Counted from the first letter of the stretch, positions 29,376-39,060 are shown. The stretch: DNA of 64,000 nt from Butyrivibrio sp. YAB3001 (GCF_900112195.1 NZ_FOKR01000019.1:1-64000), one strand, 5' to 3'. A program made the numbers and translations. Notes: generated from the letters alone by a model not told the origin.

Positions 29376-30449
29376 ATGAAAACAAGAGAAAACGGATTGG
29401 ATCTGCTAAAGATTATTGCTGCTTTCATGGTTGCATCTGCTCACGTTATGAATAACGGATTAAATGCACTTACGGCGCAATATACGGCAGGCACGCTGGT
29501 AAAAGATTTTACCTACTATTTCTACGTTATCTTCAGAATTTTCTGCACATGGTCGGTGCCTCTTTTCATAATGGCATCCGGTGCATTTGTGCTGGCTTCC
29601 CCAAAGACAAAGGACTGGAAAAACTTTTATAAAAAAGCGTTTCCAAAGCTTGTCATACCTACAATTGTTTTTTCAATCATTTATACACTGGTTACTCCGA
29701 CTATTTACTACATTGTAGGAGCGTTTGGAGAAGCCGGAATCATGGGCGCTGTAAAGATGGGAGCCCTGAATCTGGCAAAGGGCATACCGTCTCAGCATAT
29801 GTGGTATATGTATACCCTTATTGTTATCTATCTCATGGCGCCATTCATCGTTTCTATGCGTGAGATGCTTGGAGAAAAAGCCTTTACGATTGCAACAATC
29901 ATTCTTGTTATCTGGGGGTGTATTGATAATCTGACAAATCCTCCGGTTCTTTATTGGGATCTTGGATATGCGATCAATACCATGGGAATGTTTATGCTTG
30001 GATACGTGGTAAGAGAGCGTGTTAAAGGAAAATCAGATGTGGGAAAAGGTACGCTTATCCTTTTACTTGGAATTGCCACCGGACTTATACAGTTCGCTAT
30101 TTACGAGGCAACACCTTACGGAAATATTATCAACACTATCTTTGCAGGATGGGTGCCATATAACATTCTAAATATCATAATGGGAGCTTTGTTCTTTGCA
30201 GGGATAGCTCTTTTACCAATTAAAAAAGACTTCGGAAAGGGCTCAGCGCTGACCTATTGGGTTTATCTTGCTCACCCATTATTTATCATAGCTTATAATA
30301 TCGTGGTTGCTAATCTGTTTCATATTGGATTCACAGAGGTGGGAGTATCAGTTCCGTATTTCCTGTTAGCTGATGCTATTGTTTTTATTTCTTCATTCAT
30401 TCTGGCATTTATCATAGATCTTTGCCAAAACAGGAAAAAGAAAGCATAA
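29376..30449 (+). CDS. Acyltransferase family 3 (membrane O-acyltransferase)
   Basis: The 357-residue membrane protein has about ten hydrophobic segments and the family start RENGLDLLKIIAAFMVASAH, with the conserved histidine of the active site. It should transfer an acyl group, commonly acetyl or succinyl, to a glycan or lipid-linked substrate at the membrane. AAGGAGGG is 5 bases before the start. It lies between the GT2-GH3 gene and the ABC exporter genes in the same operon, so its substrate is probably the cluster's product. Confidence 0.85.
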   Translation: MKTRENGLDLLKIIAAFMVASAHVMNNGLNALTAQYTAGTLVKDFTYYFYVIFRIFCTWSVPLFIMASGAFVLASPKTKDWKNFYKKAFPKLVIPTIVFSIIYTLVTPTIYYIVGAFGEAGIMGAVKMGALNLAKGIPSQHMWYMYTLIVIYLMAPFIVSMREMLGEKAFTIATIILVIWGCIDNLTNPPVLYWDLGYAINTMGMFMLGYVVRERVKGKSDVGKGTLILLLGIATGLIQFAIYEATPYGNIINTIFAGWVPYNILNIIMGALFFAGIALLPIKKDFGKGSALTYWVYLAHPLFIIAYNIVVANLFHIGFTEVGVSVPYFLLADAIVFISSFILAFIIDLCQNRKKKA

Positions 30450-30468
30450 GGATATAAAAGGTGAAGGT

Positions 30469-32553
30469 ATGAAGCGGATATTGCAAAATATTATTCCCTA
30501 CAAGATTGATGTGGCTCTTGTTATTGTCATGCTGGTAATACAGGCTGTGGGCGAACTTATGCTTCCACAGTACACATCGGACATAGTGGATGTAGGAATA
30601 CAGAATCAGGGTGTTGAACATATTTTGCCATCGGTCATTACTGCAGAAGATTATGGGATTCTGTCGGGATACATGAACGATGATGAAAAAGAAATCTTTA
30701 GCCGTTATTTTAAACAAAACGGAAGCAATTACGCAAGAGAATTAAATTCCGTAAAAGAACTTGAGCAGATGGATAGCGAACTTCTTTTACCTGTGATGAT
30801 GTCTGCAAATGCAATTACTGACAGGGAAACTGCCAAAAACAGCCTCGAACTCATGGGTGAGACCCTTGTGCGCTCAGGGATTGTCAAATATTGCATACAG
30901 CTCATGAAGAACGCAGGAGAGGATGTCAATAAGGTCCAGAAGGATTACCTCAAGAAAAAAGGCCTTATGATGATGCTTATAACTATACTGACAGCAATCG
31001 ACAGTGTACTGGCAGGTCTTTTTGCTGCGCGTGTAGGAGCAGGTGTAGGAAGAGACTTAAGGCAAAAGACCTTTGAGAGCGTAATGAAATTCTCTGCTTC
31101 TGAGATAGACCAGTTTTCAAGCTCATCCCTGATCACAAGATGCACAAATGATATCCAGCTTGTTTCACAGACTACAGCGACACTTCTTAGAATGATCATT
31201 TATGCGCCGATACTTGGCTTTGGCGGTGTGATAATGGTCATATTAAGCCGCGCAAACATGGGCATTTATATAGCAGTTGCGCTGGCTGTTATTCTCATGA
31301 CATTGGGAATAATAATGGGAATAGCCCTTCCTAAGATGAGGATAATGCAAAAGAAAGTTGATAACTTAAACCGCGTTTCAAGAGAATTACTGACGGGAAT
31401 ACAGGTTATACGTACTTTTGGAAGAGAAAAGAATGAGGAAAAGCGCTTTGATGCAGTAAACAGTGACCTTCGCGATGTGGTTCTTTTTACAAACAGAACG
31501 CTCACTTTTATGATGCCGATAACTTATTTTGTTATGTACGTGATGGAAATCGTCATCATCTGGGTTGCTGCCAAGAGAATTGACCTGGGACAGATGCAGA
31601 TTGGTGCGCTTATGGCATTTATTACTTATGCTGTGCTCATCGTTACAGCATTTGTGCTGACTACAATGTGGTGTATAACACTTCCAAGAGCCTTTGCTTC
31701 CGCTGACAGAATTGCAGAAGTCATAGAGACTAAATGTTCTATCGTAGATAGCGATAAAGTGGCAGATTTACAGGCATCCGAGAGAAAGGGGAAAGTCGAG
31801 TTTGATCATGTATCATTCAGGTTTCCGGGAGCAAATGAAGATGTGCTTCATGATATAAACTTTGTCATGAATCCGGGAGAAGTTACAGCAATCATCGGTT
31901 CCACAGGTAGTGGTAAATCTGCGCTGGTTTCACTGATTCCAAGACTGTACGATGTTACAGCCGGAAATATAAGGATTGACGGAACTGATATCAGGCAGAT
32001 GCCCCAGAAGGCCCTTCGTTCAATGATAGGTTTTGTGCCGCAGAAAGGACTTCTTTTTACAGGAACAATTGAAGATAACATACGTTTTGGAAATCCGGAT
32101 GCAACTTTAGAGGATATCAAAAAAACAGCAAGAATAGCGCAGGCGCAGGAATTTATAGAAAAGAAGCCTGAGGGCTATAATGCAATGATCTCCCAGGGCG
32201 GAAAAAATGTTTCAGGAGGCCAGAAACAGAGACTTTCCATAGCAAGAGCTATAGCGGGAAACCATTCAATCTATATTTTTGATGACAGTTTTTCAGCTCT
32301 TGATATGAAGACAGATTATATCCTCAGACAGGCTCTTAAGGAAATTACCCAGGATTCATCTATGCTTATCGTAGCCCAGAGAATCAGCACCATTATGAAT
32401 GCTACGCAGATATTGGTTCTTGATGAAGGTAAGATAGTGGGTAAGGGCACGCATGATGAACTGATGAAGAGCTGTGAAGTTTACAGACAAATCGCAAGAT
32501 CCCAGATGTCAGATGAGGAACTTGGAAAGATGAGTAAAGGAGGTGCTGTCTGA
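30469..32553 (+). CDS. ABC exporter half-transporter with degenerate catalytic site
   Basis: The 694-residue protein is a type IV ABC exporter half: a six-helix membrane domain, then an ATPase with Walker A IIGSTGSGKSA, signature NVSGGQKQRLS and Walker B IYIFDDSFSALD. The catalytic glutamate after Walker B is aspartate, the usual mark of the inactive site in heterodimeric exporters. There is an insertion of about 100 hydrophilic residues between transmembrane helices 1 and 2. The stop overlaps the start of the partner gene (A of its ATG at 32553), so the two are translationally coupled. Confidence 0.9.
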   Translation: MKRILQNIIPYKIDVALVIVMLVIQAVGELMLPQYTSDIVDVGIQNQGVEHILPSVITAEDYGILSGYMNDDEKEIFSRYFKQNGSNYARELNSVKELEQMDSELLLPVMMSANAITDRETAKNSLELMGETLVRSGIVKYCIQLMKNAGEDVNKVQKDYLKKKGLMMMLITILTAIDSVLAGLFAARVGAGVGRDLRQKTFESVMKFSASEIDQFSSSSLITRCTNDIQLVSQTTATLLRMIIYAPILGFGGVIMVILSRANMGIYIAVALAVILMTLGIIMGIALPKMRIMQKKVDNLNRVSRELLTGIQVIRTFGREKNEEKRFDAVNSDLRDVVLFTNRTLTFMMPITYFVMYVMEIVIIWVAAKRIDLGQMQIGALMAFITYAVLIVTAFVLTTMWCITLPRAFASADRIAEVIETKCSIVDSDKVADLQASERKGKVEFDHVSFRFPGANEDVLHDINFVMNPGEVTAIIGSTGSGKSALVSLIPRLYDVTAGNIRIDGTDIRQMPQKALRSMIGFVPQKGLLFTGTIEDNIRFGNPDATLEDIKKTARIAQAQEFIEKKPEGYNAMISQGGKNVSGGQKQRLSIARAIAGNHSIYIFDDSFSALDMKTDYILRQALKEITQDSSMLIVAQRISTIMNATQILVLDEGKIVGKGTHDELMKSCEVYRQIARSQMSDEELGKMSKGGAV

Positions 32554-34343
32554 TGGCTGAAAAAAAGACACCTAAGAAAAGCGTATTAGGCTCATTATCA
32601 AAGCTTCTTAGATATACCTCCAAGCTAAAAGCAGGATTTATAGTTGTAGCCTTCTTATCAGTACTCTCAACGCTGTTTAGCGTGCTGGGACCAAAGATAA
32701 TGGGCGTGGCAGTAAATGAGATTGTGTCAGGTATTGGGAAAAAAGTCGCCGGAACGGGCGGAATTGATTTTGATGCAATACTTAAGGTTCTCATAATACT
32801 GTTTGTTTTATACATCTTAAGTTGTCTGTTCATCTTTATTCAGAGCTATATGGTCACAGGGATGACGCAGACTCTTTGTTTCGACATAAGAAGAGATATT
32901 TCTGAAAAGATAAACAGAATGCCTGTATCTTATTTTGAAAGCAGGCAGGTGGGAGATGTACTCTCGCTTATTACAAATGACGTGGACATATTAAGCACAG
33001 GACTTAACCAGTGCGTTATAAGGATTATTACGCCTGTCACTACAATAATCGGTATTGTGATAATGATGCTTACAATTTCACCGCTTCTTACAGGTATCGC
33101 ATTTCTGATACTGCCTGTATCAGTTGTCTTTATTGGTATGCTTATGGGCGTTTCTCAAAAGCATTATAAGAACCAGCAGGATTACCTGGGGCTGTTAAAT
33201 GGTCAGATTGAAGAATCTTTTTCCGGACAGCAGGTCATAAGATTATTTGGCAAGGAAAAAGACATTATTTCTGATTTTAAGGAAAAGAATGATATCCTCT
33301 ACTCCGCGGGCTGGAAGAGCCAGTTTATGGCTGCAACCATGGTTCCTATCATGAATTTTGTGGGAAATCTTGGATATGTTGGAGTAGCTATCATAAGCTG
33401 TGCCCTGGTGGTTTCAGGAACTCTTACAATCGGCGATGTACAGGCGTTTATTCAGTATGTAAAGAACTTTACACAGCCAATTCAGCAGATTGCAGAGGTT
33501 GTGAACCAGTTACAGGCTATGGCCGCCGCTTCTGACAGAATCTTTGAATTCCTTGAAGAAGAGGATGAAGATATTGAACATGAAAGTCCGGTTGCTGCTT
33601 CGGATATCAAGGGAAGTGTTTCCTTTGAAGGTATTTCTTTTGGCTATGACCCGGCAAAGATAATCATCAACAACTTCTCATCTGAGGTTAAGCCCGGACA
33701 GAAGATTGCCATTGTAGGCCCTACAGGAGCAGGAAAAACAACTGTTATTAAATTGTTGATGCGCTTCTATGATGTCAATAAGGGCAAGATTCTTCTTGAT
33801 GGATTTGACCTCAAGGAATATGACAGGAGGAAGTTCAGGCAGGCTATAGGAATGGTCCTTCAGGAGACCTGGCTCTTTAACGGAACTATCATGGAGAACA
33901 TCAGGTACGGAAGAATAGATGCGACAGATGAGGAAGTAATAGAGGCTGCCAAAGCTGCCAGAGCCCATGGCTTTATAAAAGCTTTGCCGGGCGGTTACAA
34001 TATGGAGATAAGTGAAGAGGCAGATAATCTCTCTCAGGGACAAAAACAGCTTATAACCATCGCCAGAGCGATTTTATCTGATAGAAAGATAATGATACTT
34101 GATGAAGCTACATCCTCGGTTGATACAAGAACAGAACTTCTTATTCAGGAAGCAATGGATCATCTCATGGAAGGAAGAACAAGTTTTATCATTGCTCACA
34201 GGTTGTCGACTATCAGAAATGCAGATCTTATCCTTGTTATGAAGGATGGCGATATCATAGAACAGGGTAACCATGAGCAGCTGCTAAAAGCTGACGGATT
34301 CTATGCAGATCTTTATAAGTCGCAGTTTGCCCAGGCAGGGTGA
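32553..34343 (+). CDS. ABC exporter half-transporter, catalytic partner
   Basis: The 596-residue half-transporter has a six-helix membrane domain and an ATPase with Walker A IVGPTGAGKTT, Walker B IMILDEATSSVD (intact glutamate) and signature NLSQGQKQL. The signature deviates from LSGGQ. Because each ATP site pairs Walker motifs of one half with the signature of the other, this deviation falls on the same composite site as the aspartate change in the upstream half. That makes one degenerate and one active site. The pair should export the lipid- or glycan-linked product of the surrounding operon. Confidence 0.9.
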   Translation: MAEKKTPKKSVLGSLSKLLRYTSKLKAGFIVVAFLSVLSTLFSVLGPKIMGVAVNEIVSGIGKKVAGTGGIDFDAILKVLIILFVLYILSCLFIFIQSYMVTGMTQTLCFDIRRDISEKINRMPVSYFESRQVGDVLSLITNDVDILSTGLNQCVIRIITPVTTIIGIVIMMLTISPLLTGIAFLILPVSVVFIGMLMGVSQKHYKNQQDYLGLLNGQIEESFSGQQVIRLFGKEKDIISDFKEKNDILYSAGWKSQFMAATMVPIMNFVGNLGYVGVAIISCALVVSGTLTIGDVQAFIQYVKNFTQPIQQIAEVVNQLQAMAAASDRIFEFLEEEDEDIEHESPVAASDIKGSVSFEGISFGYDPAKIIINNFSSEVKPGQKIAIVGPTGAGKTTVIKLLMRFYDVNKGKILLDGFDLKEYDRRKFRQAIGMVLQETWLFNGTIMENIRYGRIDATDEEVIEAAKAARAHGFIKALPGGYNMEISEEADNLSQGQKQLITIARAILSDRKIMILDEATSSVDTRTELLIQEAMDHLMEGRTSFIIAHRLSTIRNADLILVMKDGDIIEQGNHEQLLKADGFYADLYKSQFAQAG

Positions 34344-34356
34344 AAAAGGAGGAAAT

Positions 34357-35472
34357 ATGTACAAAATTTCAGTAATCATGCCCATGTATAATGCAAAAGA
34401 ATTTGTTGAGTACAGTATTGACAGCATAATTCGTCAGATGCCCGGTGAACTTGAAGTTGTCGTAGTTGATGACAGGTCTACTGATGGAAGTTTTGAGTAT
34501 GTAAGTGAAAAATACAAGGGAAATGACCAGGTTCAGATAATTCAGCAGGAAAAAAATGGCGGACCGGGAGCCGCAAGAAACAAGGGCATGAAATGCGCAA
34601 GGGGAGAATATATTTCTTTTGCAGATAGTGATGATGCCGTAAGAGAAGGTGCATATAAAGCCATGTACGATGCAGCTCTTAAATATGATGCAGAAGTAGT
34701 GCATATGACAGGAGCTGTTTACCCTGTGGTTGATGATATTCCTAAGGATCTTACGAAGCTAAATGATGATGAGATTTATTTTGGCGATACTGACAGGGGA
34801 GATTTACCAAAAGAGCCTGTTATGCTTGAAAATGACTTAAATGACAGACTTGAGAAGTATTTACTTCATAAGTATCACTGGAATGTCTGGAATAAGCTGT
34901 TTAAAAAGGATTTCCTTGAGAAATATGACATAACATTTGTTGATATGAAGATAGCAGAGGATCAGGTTTTCTGCTTCAGCGCACTGTTCCATGCTACAAG
35001 ATATGTTATAAATCCGGGTAATTACTATATATACAGGATTGCCAATGAATCCCTTTCAAGAGGAGTTAAAAAGCCTGAGCATATGCAGAAATACTTCAAA
35101 TCCATGTTTGACTGCATTCCTGCAATGAAAAAGGTTACTGAGGATATCGATTTCTTTGAACAAAATCCGGATAAGCGCATGCTGGCAACAGATTACATCT
35201 TAGATGTTATTGAGAAAGCATTCGTTGCAGTATGCTATCAGGAACTGGGAAAAGATGCTATCAAGAATAGTGGGGTTATCCGCCAGATTTTTGAGGAATA
35301 TTTTGGCGAAAACTCATATATGGCAGAATATCTCTTTTACCAGGGGCAGGATAGAAGAGAAGAGGCGCCTGACCTTATTGGAATGGTGAATTCCGTTGAG
35401 TTCTGGAGAGAAAGAAAAAGACAGAGCCTTGAGAGTGATAAGAACACTGAAAAGAAGAATGATTGGGATTAA
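34357..35472 (+). CDS. Glycosyltransferase family 2
   Basis: The 371-residue GT2 has the nucleotide-sugar binding start ISVIMPMYNAKEFVEYSIDS, VVVDDRSTDGS, GGPGAARNKGM and the metal-binding FADSDDA. The C-terminal 200 residues (KYHWNVWNKLF, AEDQVFCF, YYIYRIANESLSRG) are closely like those of the protein at 36648-38966. I start at ATG 34357, behind AAGGAGG at 34346-34352; an upstream in-frame start at 34303 would overlap the ABC gene. Donor and acceptor are unknown. Gap to the next gene is 3 bases. Confidence 0.88.
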   Translation: MYKISVIMPMYNAKEFVEYSIDSIIRQMPGELEVVVVDDRSTDGSFEYVSEKYKGNDQVQIIQQEKNGGPGAARNKGMKCARGEYISFADSDDAVREGAYKAMYDAALKYDAEVVHMTGAVYPVVDDIPKDLTKLNDDEIYFGDTDRGDLPKEPVMLENDLNDRLEKYLLHKYHWNVWNKLFKKDFLEKYDITFVDMKIAEDQVFCFSALFHATRYVINPGNYYIYRIANESLSRGVKKPEHMQKYFKSMFDCIPAMKKVTEDIDFFEQNPDKRMLATDYILDVIEKAFVAVCYQELGKDAIKNSGVIRQIFEEYFGENSYMAEYLFYQGQDRREEAPDLIGMVNSVEFWRERKRQSLESDKNTEKKNDWD

Positions 35473-35475
35473 ACT

Positions 35476-36648
35476 ATGAAGATTGTTGGTGAGAATATTC
35501 TTGGAAATCGCCTCATGCCATTTGAAAAAACAAGGCGTAATCACATATCTCTTATCTACAGATTAAAAGAGCAGATCGATGAAAATACGCTGCGTTATGC
35601 TCTTGATAAGGCACTTGAAGTTTTTCCCTATATGAGCTACAGCATACTTGAAAAAGAAGGAAAGTACTTCTTCGTGGAAAATGGGGCAAAACCACCGATT
35701 TCCTATGGCAAAAAAATAGTAAGACCTGTAGTTGACAGAGAAGACGGACCTCTTTTAACTATCAATTTCACTACGGATCAGCTCTTTGTGACGTTTGCGC
35801 ATGTGCTCTGTGATGCAAAGGGAGCAACGATGTTTGCTGAGACACTTCTTTGGTTTTATTTCGATAAGATCAAGGGAGGAATTAAAGAGGTTCCATTCAT
35901 CTTTACCAAAAACAGTCCGGAATTTTTTGAGGATGCAGTTTTTGATAAGGATGCGGCGACTATCGATTTTGACATAAATCAGCTCTATGAAAAGAGCTAT
36001 GAACTCCCATTCATTGGGAAGGTTGAGGAAGATGTTGGCGTTATATCCCAGGTGAGATTTGATAAGGATAGTTTCATTGGTTTTGCCAGGAAAAACAATA
36101 CAAGTCCTACAACCGCATTATTCCTCCTGTTTTCCGAGGCGCTTGCAGATCTTTATCCGGATTCTGATAAAGATGGGGTTATGTCCGCAGATGTTATGGT
36201 AGATACCCGGAAGGCTCTTGGGGTTGAAAACACTATTAAGAATTCCTTGTCGATTGCAAGAGTTCTGATTTCAAGAGAGGAATTAAAGGAAAAGAACTTT
36301 GAAGAAAATGCGGCAAAGGTAAGACAGCAGCTTAAGTGTCAGACCACAAAGGAGTGTATAAATTACAAGCATTTCAATGGCTATAACTATGTTCCACCCA
36401 CTTTTTTGATGAGCTATGTTTATAACAGAAGTGGAATTGAGTTTATTGGAGAGTATATTTCCGATTTTGTACTTACCGAGAGCGGTACCAGGAAGATAGA
36501 TTATGCGGTGATCAACGATTGTTTTACAATAAATATTCTATTTGATGATGAAAGTGAGAAGGTTCTTTTGGCACTTTTAAAAGTCCTTGAGAGACATTCG
36601 ATTCCATATTACTACACTACGGTGAGAAAGCTAATGGAGGAAGTATAA
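35476..36648 (+). CDS. Condensation-fold (CAT/PapA-like) acyltransferase
   Basis: The 390-residue protein appears to belong to the superfamily of chloramphenicol acetyltransferase, PapA/WES and NRPS condensation domains. Its HxxxD motif is H109 to D113 in TFAHVLCDAKG, where the usual HHxxxDG has lost the first H and shifted the G. The N-terminal NHISLIYRLKEQIDENTLRY and the later VMVDTRKALG are typical of the fold. It should acylate an alcohol or amine from a thioester donor. No carrier protein or NRPS gene is in the window. Its stop overlaps the next start (ATG at 36648). Confidence 0.72.
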   Translation: MKIVGENILGNRLMPFEKTRRNHISLIYRLKEQIDENTLRYALDKALEVFPYMSYSILEKEGKYFFVENGAKPPISYGKKIVRPVVDREDGPLLTINFTTDQLFVTFAHVLCDAKGATMFAETLLWFYFDKIKGGIKEVPFIFTKNSPEFFEDAVFDKDAATIDFDINQLYEKSYELPFIGKVEEDVGVISQVRFDKDSFIGFARKNNTSPTTALFLLFSEALADLYPDSDKDGVMSADVMVDTRKALGVENTIKNSLSIARVLISREELKEKNFEENAAKVRQQLKCQTTKECINYKHFNGYNYVPPTFLMSYVYNRSGIEFIGEYISDFVLTESGTRKIDYAVINDCFTINILFDDESEKVLLALLKVLERHSIPYYYTTVRKLMEEV

Positions 36649-38966
36649 TGTTCTACGTATCAGTTATCATACCCCTTTATAATGCAGCCCAGTATATTAC
36701 AGGATGTGTCGATAGTATTTTAAATCAGACACTTGAGAATGTAGAGGTCATTGTGGTTAATGACTGCTCAACTGACAACAGTATGGAGGTTTGCCGGGCA
36801 AAATACGGCGATAATCCAAGAGTTCAGCTTATTGACCAGGAAAAGAACGGCGGTCCTGCAGCTGCGAGAAATAGAGGAATTGAGCTGGCAAGAGGCGAAT
36901 ATATAGCTTTTGCTGACAGTGATGATGCTATGCTGCCTGATGCCCTTAAGAGCATGTATACCACAGCAAAGCTGATGAATGCAGATGTGTTGCATGCCAT
37001 GGGAGTGGTATATCCAATAATTGAGGATATGCCTGATGATCTGATGGAACTGACTGAAGATCAGATGCTCAAGGTGAGGGCTGATGTAGTAAGTCCTATA
37101 GACAAAGTGACACTTCTTGATAATGACTTTGGAAAGCGGCTTGATAACTGGATTGGCTACCATTATATGTGGAATATCTGGAATAAGCTTTTTAAGAAGA
37201 GCTTTCTTAAGGAAAAAAATCTTTCCTTTAACCACATGCGTCTTGCAGAAGATCAGATATTCTGCTTTGGAGCGATGTTCAAAGCTGACAGATACGTTGT
37301 CCTTCCTGGAAGCTGGTATATCTACAGGCTTTCAAACGAATCTCTTTCAAGAGGGAAAAGAAATATGTCTATGCTTGAACGCGGCTTAAGGTCACAGTTT
37401 CAGGCTGTTAAGGCTATGGAAAATGAACTTAAGGACATCCCTTATTTTGTGGAACATAAAGAGGACGGCGAAAGAGCTATCGACTTTATTTTGGATGGTC
37501 TGGAATCCTCTTTTGTATCTGTATGCTATAAAGCAGTAGGTAGAGATGCTGTTTTGCATGATGAGTCCATAAATAAGATTTTTGAAGAGTATTACGGCGA
37601 CAAGGCTGATTTTGCCAAATATCTTTTCTGCCAGGATCATGACAGATTTATGGACTGCGATGATGACAGGGATAAGTATACATCCATTTCTTTCTGGGCT
37701 CAGCAAAAAGAAGTGGTAAATAAGAAGTACAAACCTGAGCATGAATATGTAAAATCTGACGATTTTAAGCGTGTTGAGCCTTATGATGCGGGAATATATC
37801 TTGAGAGATATGAGAGAGTAAGAAGAAATCATCCTTGCTTTACATTTGAGCTTAAAGAAAATGTAAACGAAGATGTTTTAAAGAAATCTGTGGAAGAAGT
37901 TCTTGAATACTTCCCATGGATGCGCTATGCAGCTGTGGTTGACCTGGATTGGACATATTATTACAAGAATGAAAAAGTTTTCTTGGCAGAAGATGATCTT
38001 CCAATCGTGATAAAGAAAGGTTCTGCGCCTGTAAGACCAGGTTATGAAAGCGCAAATTTCCACGGATTTGCTATTGCCTATGATGAAAATTATATCATGT
38101 TTACATTTAGTCATACCATTGCAGACGGGAAGGGCATGCTGAGTTTTTCAGAGGCTGTCATGTACCGGTATCTGTCAGCTCTTTACGGCGACAGAGAGGC
38201 GCCAAATGTTGCCAAGGGTAAAGAAGGAAACGGACCGGTATTTAATTATAAGAATATCGCCTTTGATTATTCTCTTATTGATACTTCATACAGTTTTGAT
38301 GATTTTACAAAGCCTGCGCTTAAGATTCAGAAGTCCGACGATGAATTTATTGAGACAGGCGAATATGCTGAGGTTAAGACTGATGCAGAGGCCTTCGTGA
38401 AATTTGCAAAGGAGAAAGGTACAACTCCTGCCATTGCAGCGTATTTATTGCTTGCTGAGATGTTCCAGAGATTGTTCCATGATAATGAAAAGCATGTTTC
38501 TGCCAATATGATGGTGGATACAAGAAAGCTTTTTGATGCTGAATTCAGTATGAAAAACTGTGTATATGAGGCAAGAATTGGAATTCCGGGCAAGAAACTT
38601 GGGAAAGACAATTTTACTGAAAACGCACAGGAAGCCAGGGCAATGATGAAAGCACAGACGAAAGATGCTTACAGTGTTGTGAATGGAATGTTCCAGAGTT
38701 TTAAGATAAAGAATATTCAGACTTTTGTATTTAGTTATGCAGCAAGGTCGGGGCTTAACGCGTATAGTGATGTGTTAAAGCAGTTTACGATTAGGGAAGG
38801 TGGGATTGCGAAGGTTGACATGATTGAGTTCAATGGGGAGTTTATATTGAGCTTTATCTTTAATAAGATGTCGGAATTCTATGCGAAGAAGTTCATAGAG
38901 ATAATGGAGGATTACGGGCTTTCGGCATCGTTGTATACGGCAATGACGCTGCCGGAGGAGGTTTGA
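36648..38966 (+). CDS. Glycosyltransferase family 2 fused to a condensation-fold acyltransferase
   Basis: The 772-residue protein has a GT2 domain at residues 1-about 330 (VSVIIPLYNAAQYITGCVDS, VVNDCSTDNS, FADSDDA, AEDQIFCF). From about residue 385 to the end it is an acyltransferase with an intact HxxxDG motif, H489 to G494, in FSHTIADGKG. MMVDTRKLFDAEFSMKNCV parallels the stand-alone enzyme encoded just upstream (35476-36648). This looks like a fusion of a paralogue of 34357-35472 with a paralogue of 35476-36648. It is the last gene of the cluster. It probably couples sugar transfer to acylation of the same molecule. Confidence 0.78.
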   Translation: MFYVSVIIPLYNAAQYITGCVDSILNQTLENVEVIVVNDCSTDNSMEVCRAKYGDNPRVQLIDQEKNGGPAAARNRGIELARGEYIAFADSDDAMLPDALKSMYTTAKLMNADVLHAMGVVYPIIEDMPDDLMELTEDQMLKVRADVVSPIDKVTLLDNDFGKRLDNWIGYHYMWNIWNKLFKKSFLKEKNLSFNHMRLAEDQIFCFGAMFKADRYVVLPGSWYIYRLSNESLSRGKRNMSMLERGLRSQFQAVKAMENELKDIPYFVEHKEDGERAIDFILDGLESSFVSVCYKAVGRDAVLHDESINKIFEEYYGDKADFAKYLFCQDHDRFMDCDDDRDKYTSISFWAQQKEVVNKKYKPEHEYVKSDDFKRVEPYDAGIYLERYERVRRNHPCFTFELKENVNEDVLKKSVEEVLEYFPWMRYAAVVDLDWTYYYKNEKVFLAEDDLPIVIKKGSAPVRPGYESANFHGFAIAYDENYIMFTFSHTIADGKGMLSFSEAVMYRYLSALYGDREAPNVAKGKEGNGPVFNYKNIAFDYSLIDTSYSFDDFTKPALKIQKSDDEFIETGEYAEVKTDAEAFVKFAKEKGTTPAIAAYLLLAEMFQRLFHDNEKHVSANMMVDTRKLFDAEFSMKNCVYEARIGIPGKKLGKDNFTENAQEARAMMKAQTKDAYSVVNGMFQSFKIKNIQTFVFSYAARSGLNAYSDVLKQFTIREGGIAKVDMIEFNGEFILSFIFNKMSEFYAKKFIEIMEDYGLSASLYTAMTLPEEV

Positions 38967-38984
38967 CAAGGATAGGTTGTAGAC

Positions 38985-39060
38985 TTTCATGACGCCCCGC
39001 CGCGAGGGTGGCAATTTGGAAATGTTTGTGTTCGTCTGCGCGGCGGGGCTGTCTATGAAA
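38985..39060. other. Long GC-rich stem-loop after the GT2/condensation operon
   Basis: The left arm 38985-39004 (TTTCATGACGCCCCGCCGCG) pairs with 39039-39060 through 20 base pairs, with two bulged T residues. The loop is 34 bases. The 11-bp core is pure G and C, in contrast to its surroundings. No T run follows on either strand, so it is not an ordinary terminator. It could stall transcription, stabilise the operon mRNA 3' end, or be a mobile palindromic unit. Confidence 0.7.

Noticed and set aside
38985..39060. Ordinary Rho-independent terminator
   Set aside because: The stem is strong, but the loop is 34 bases and no T run follows on either strand.
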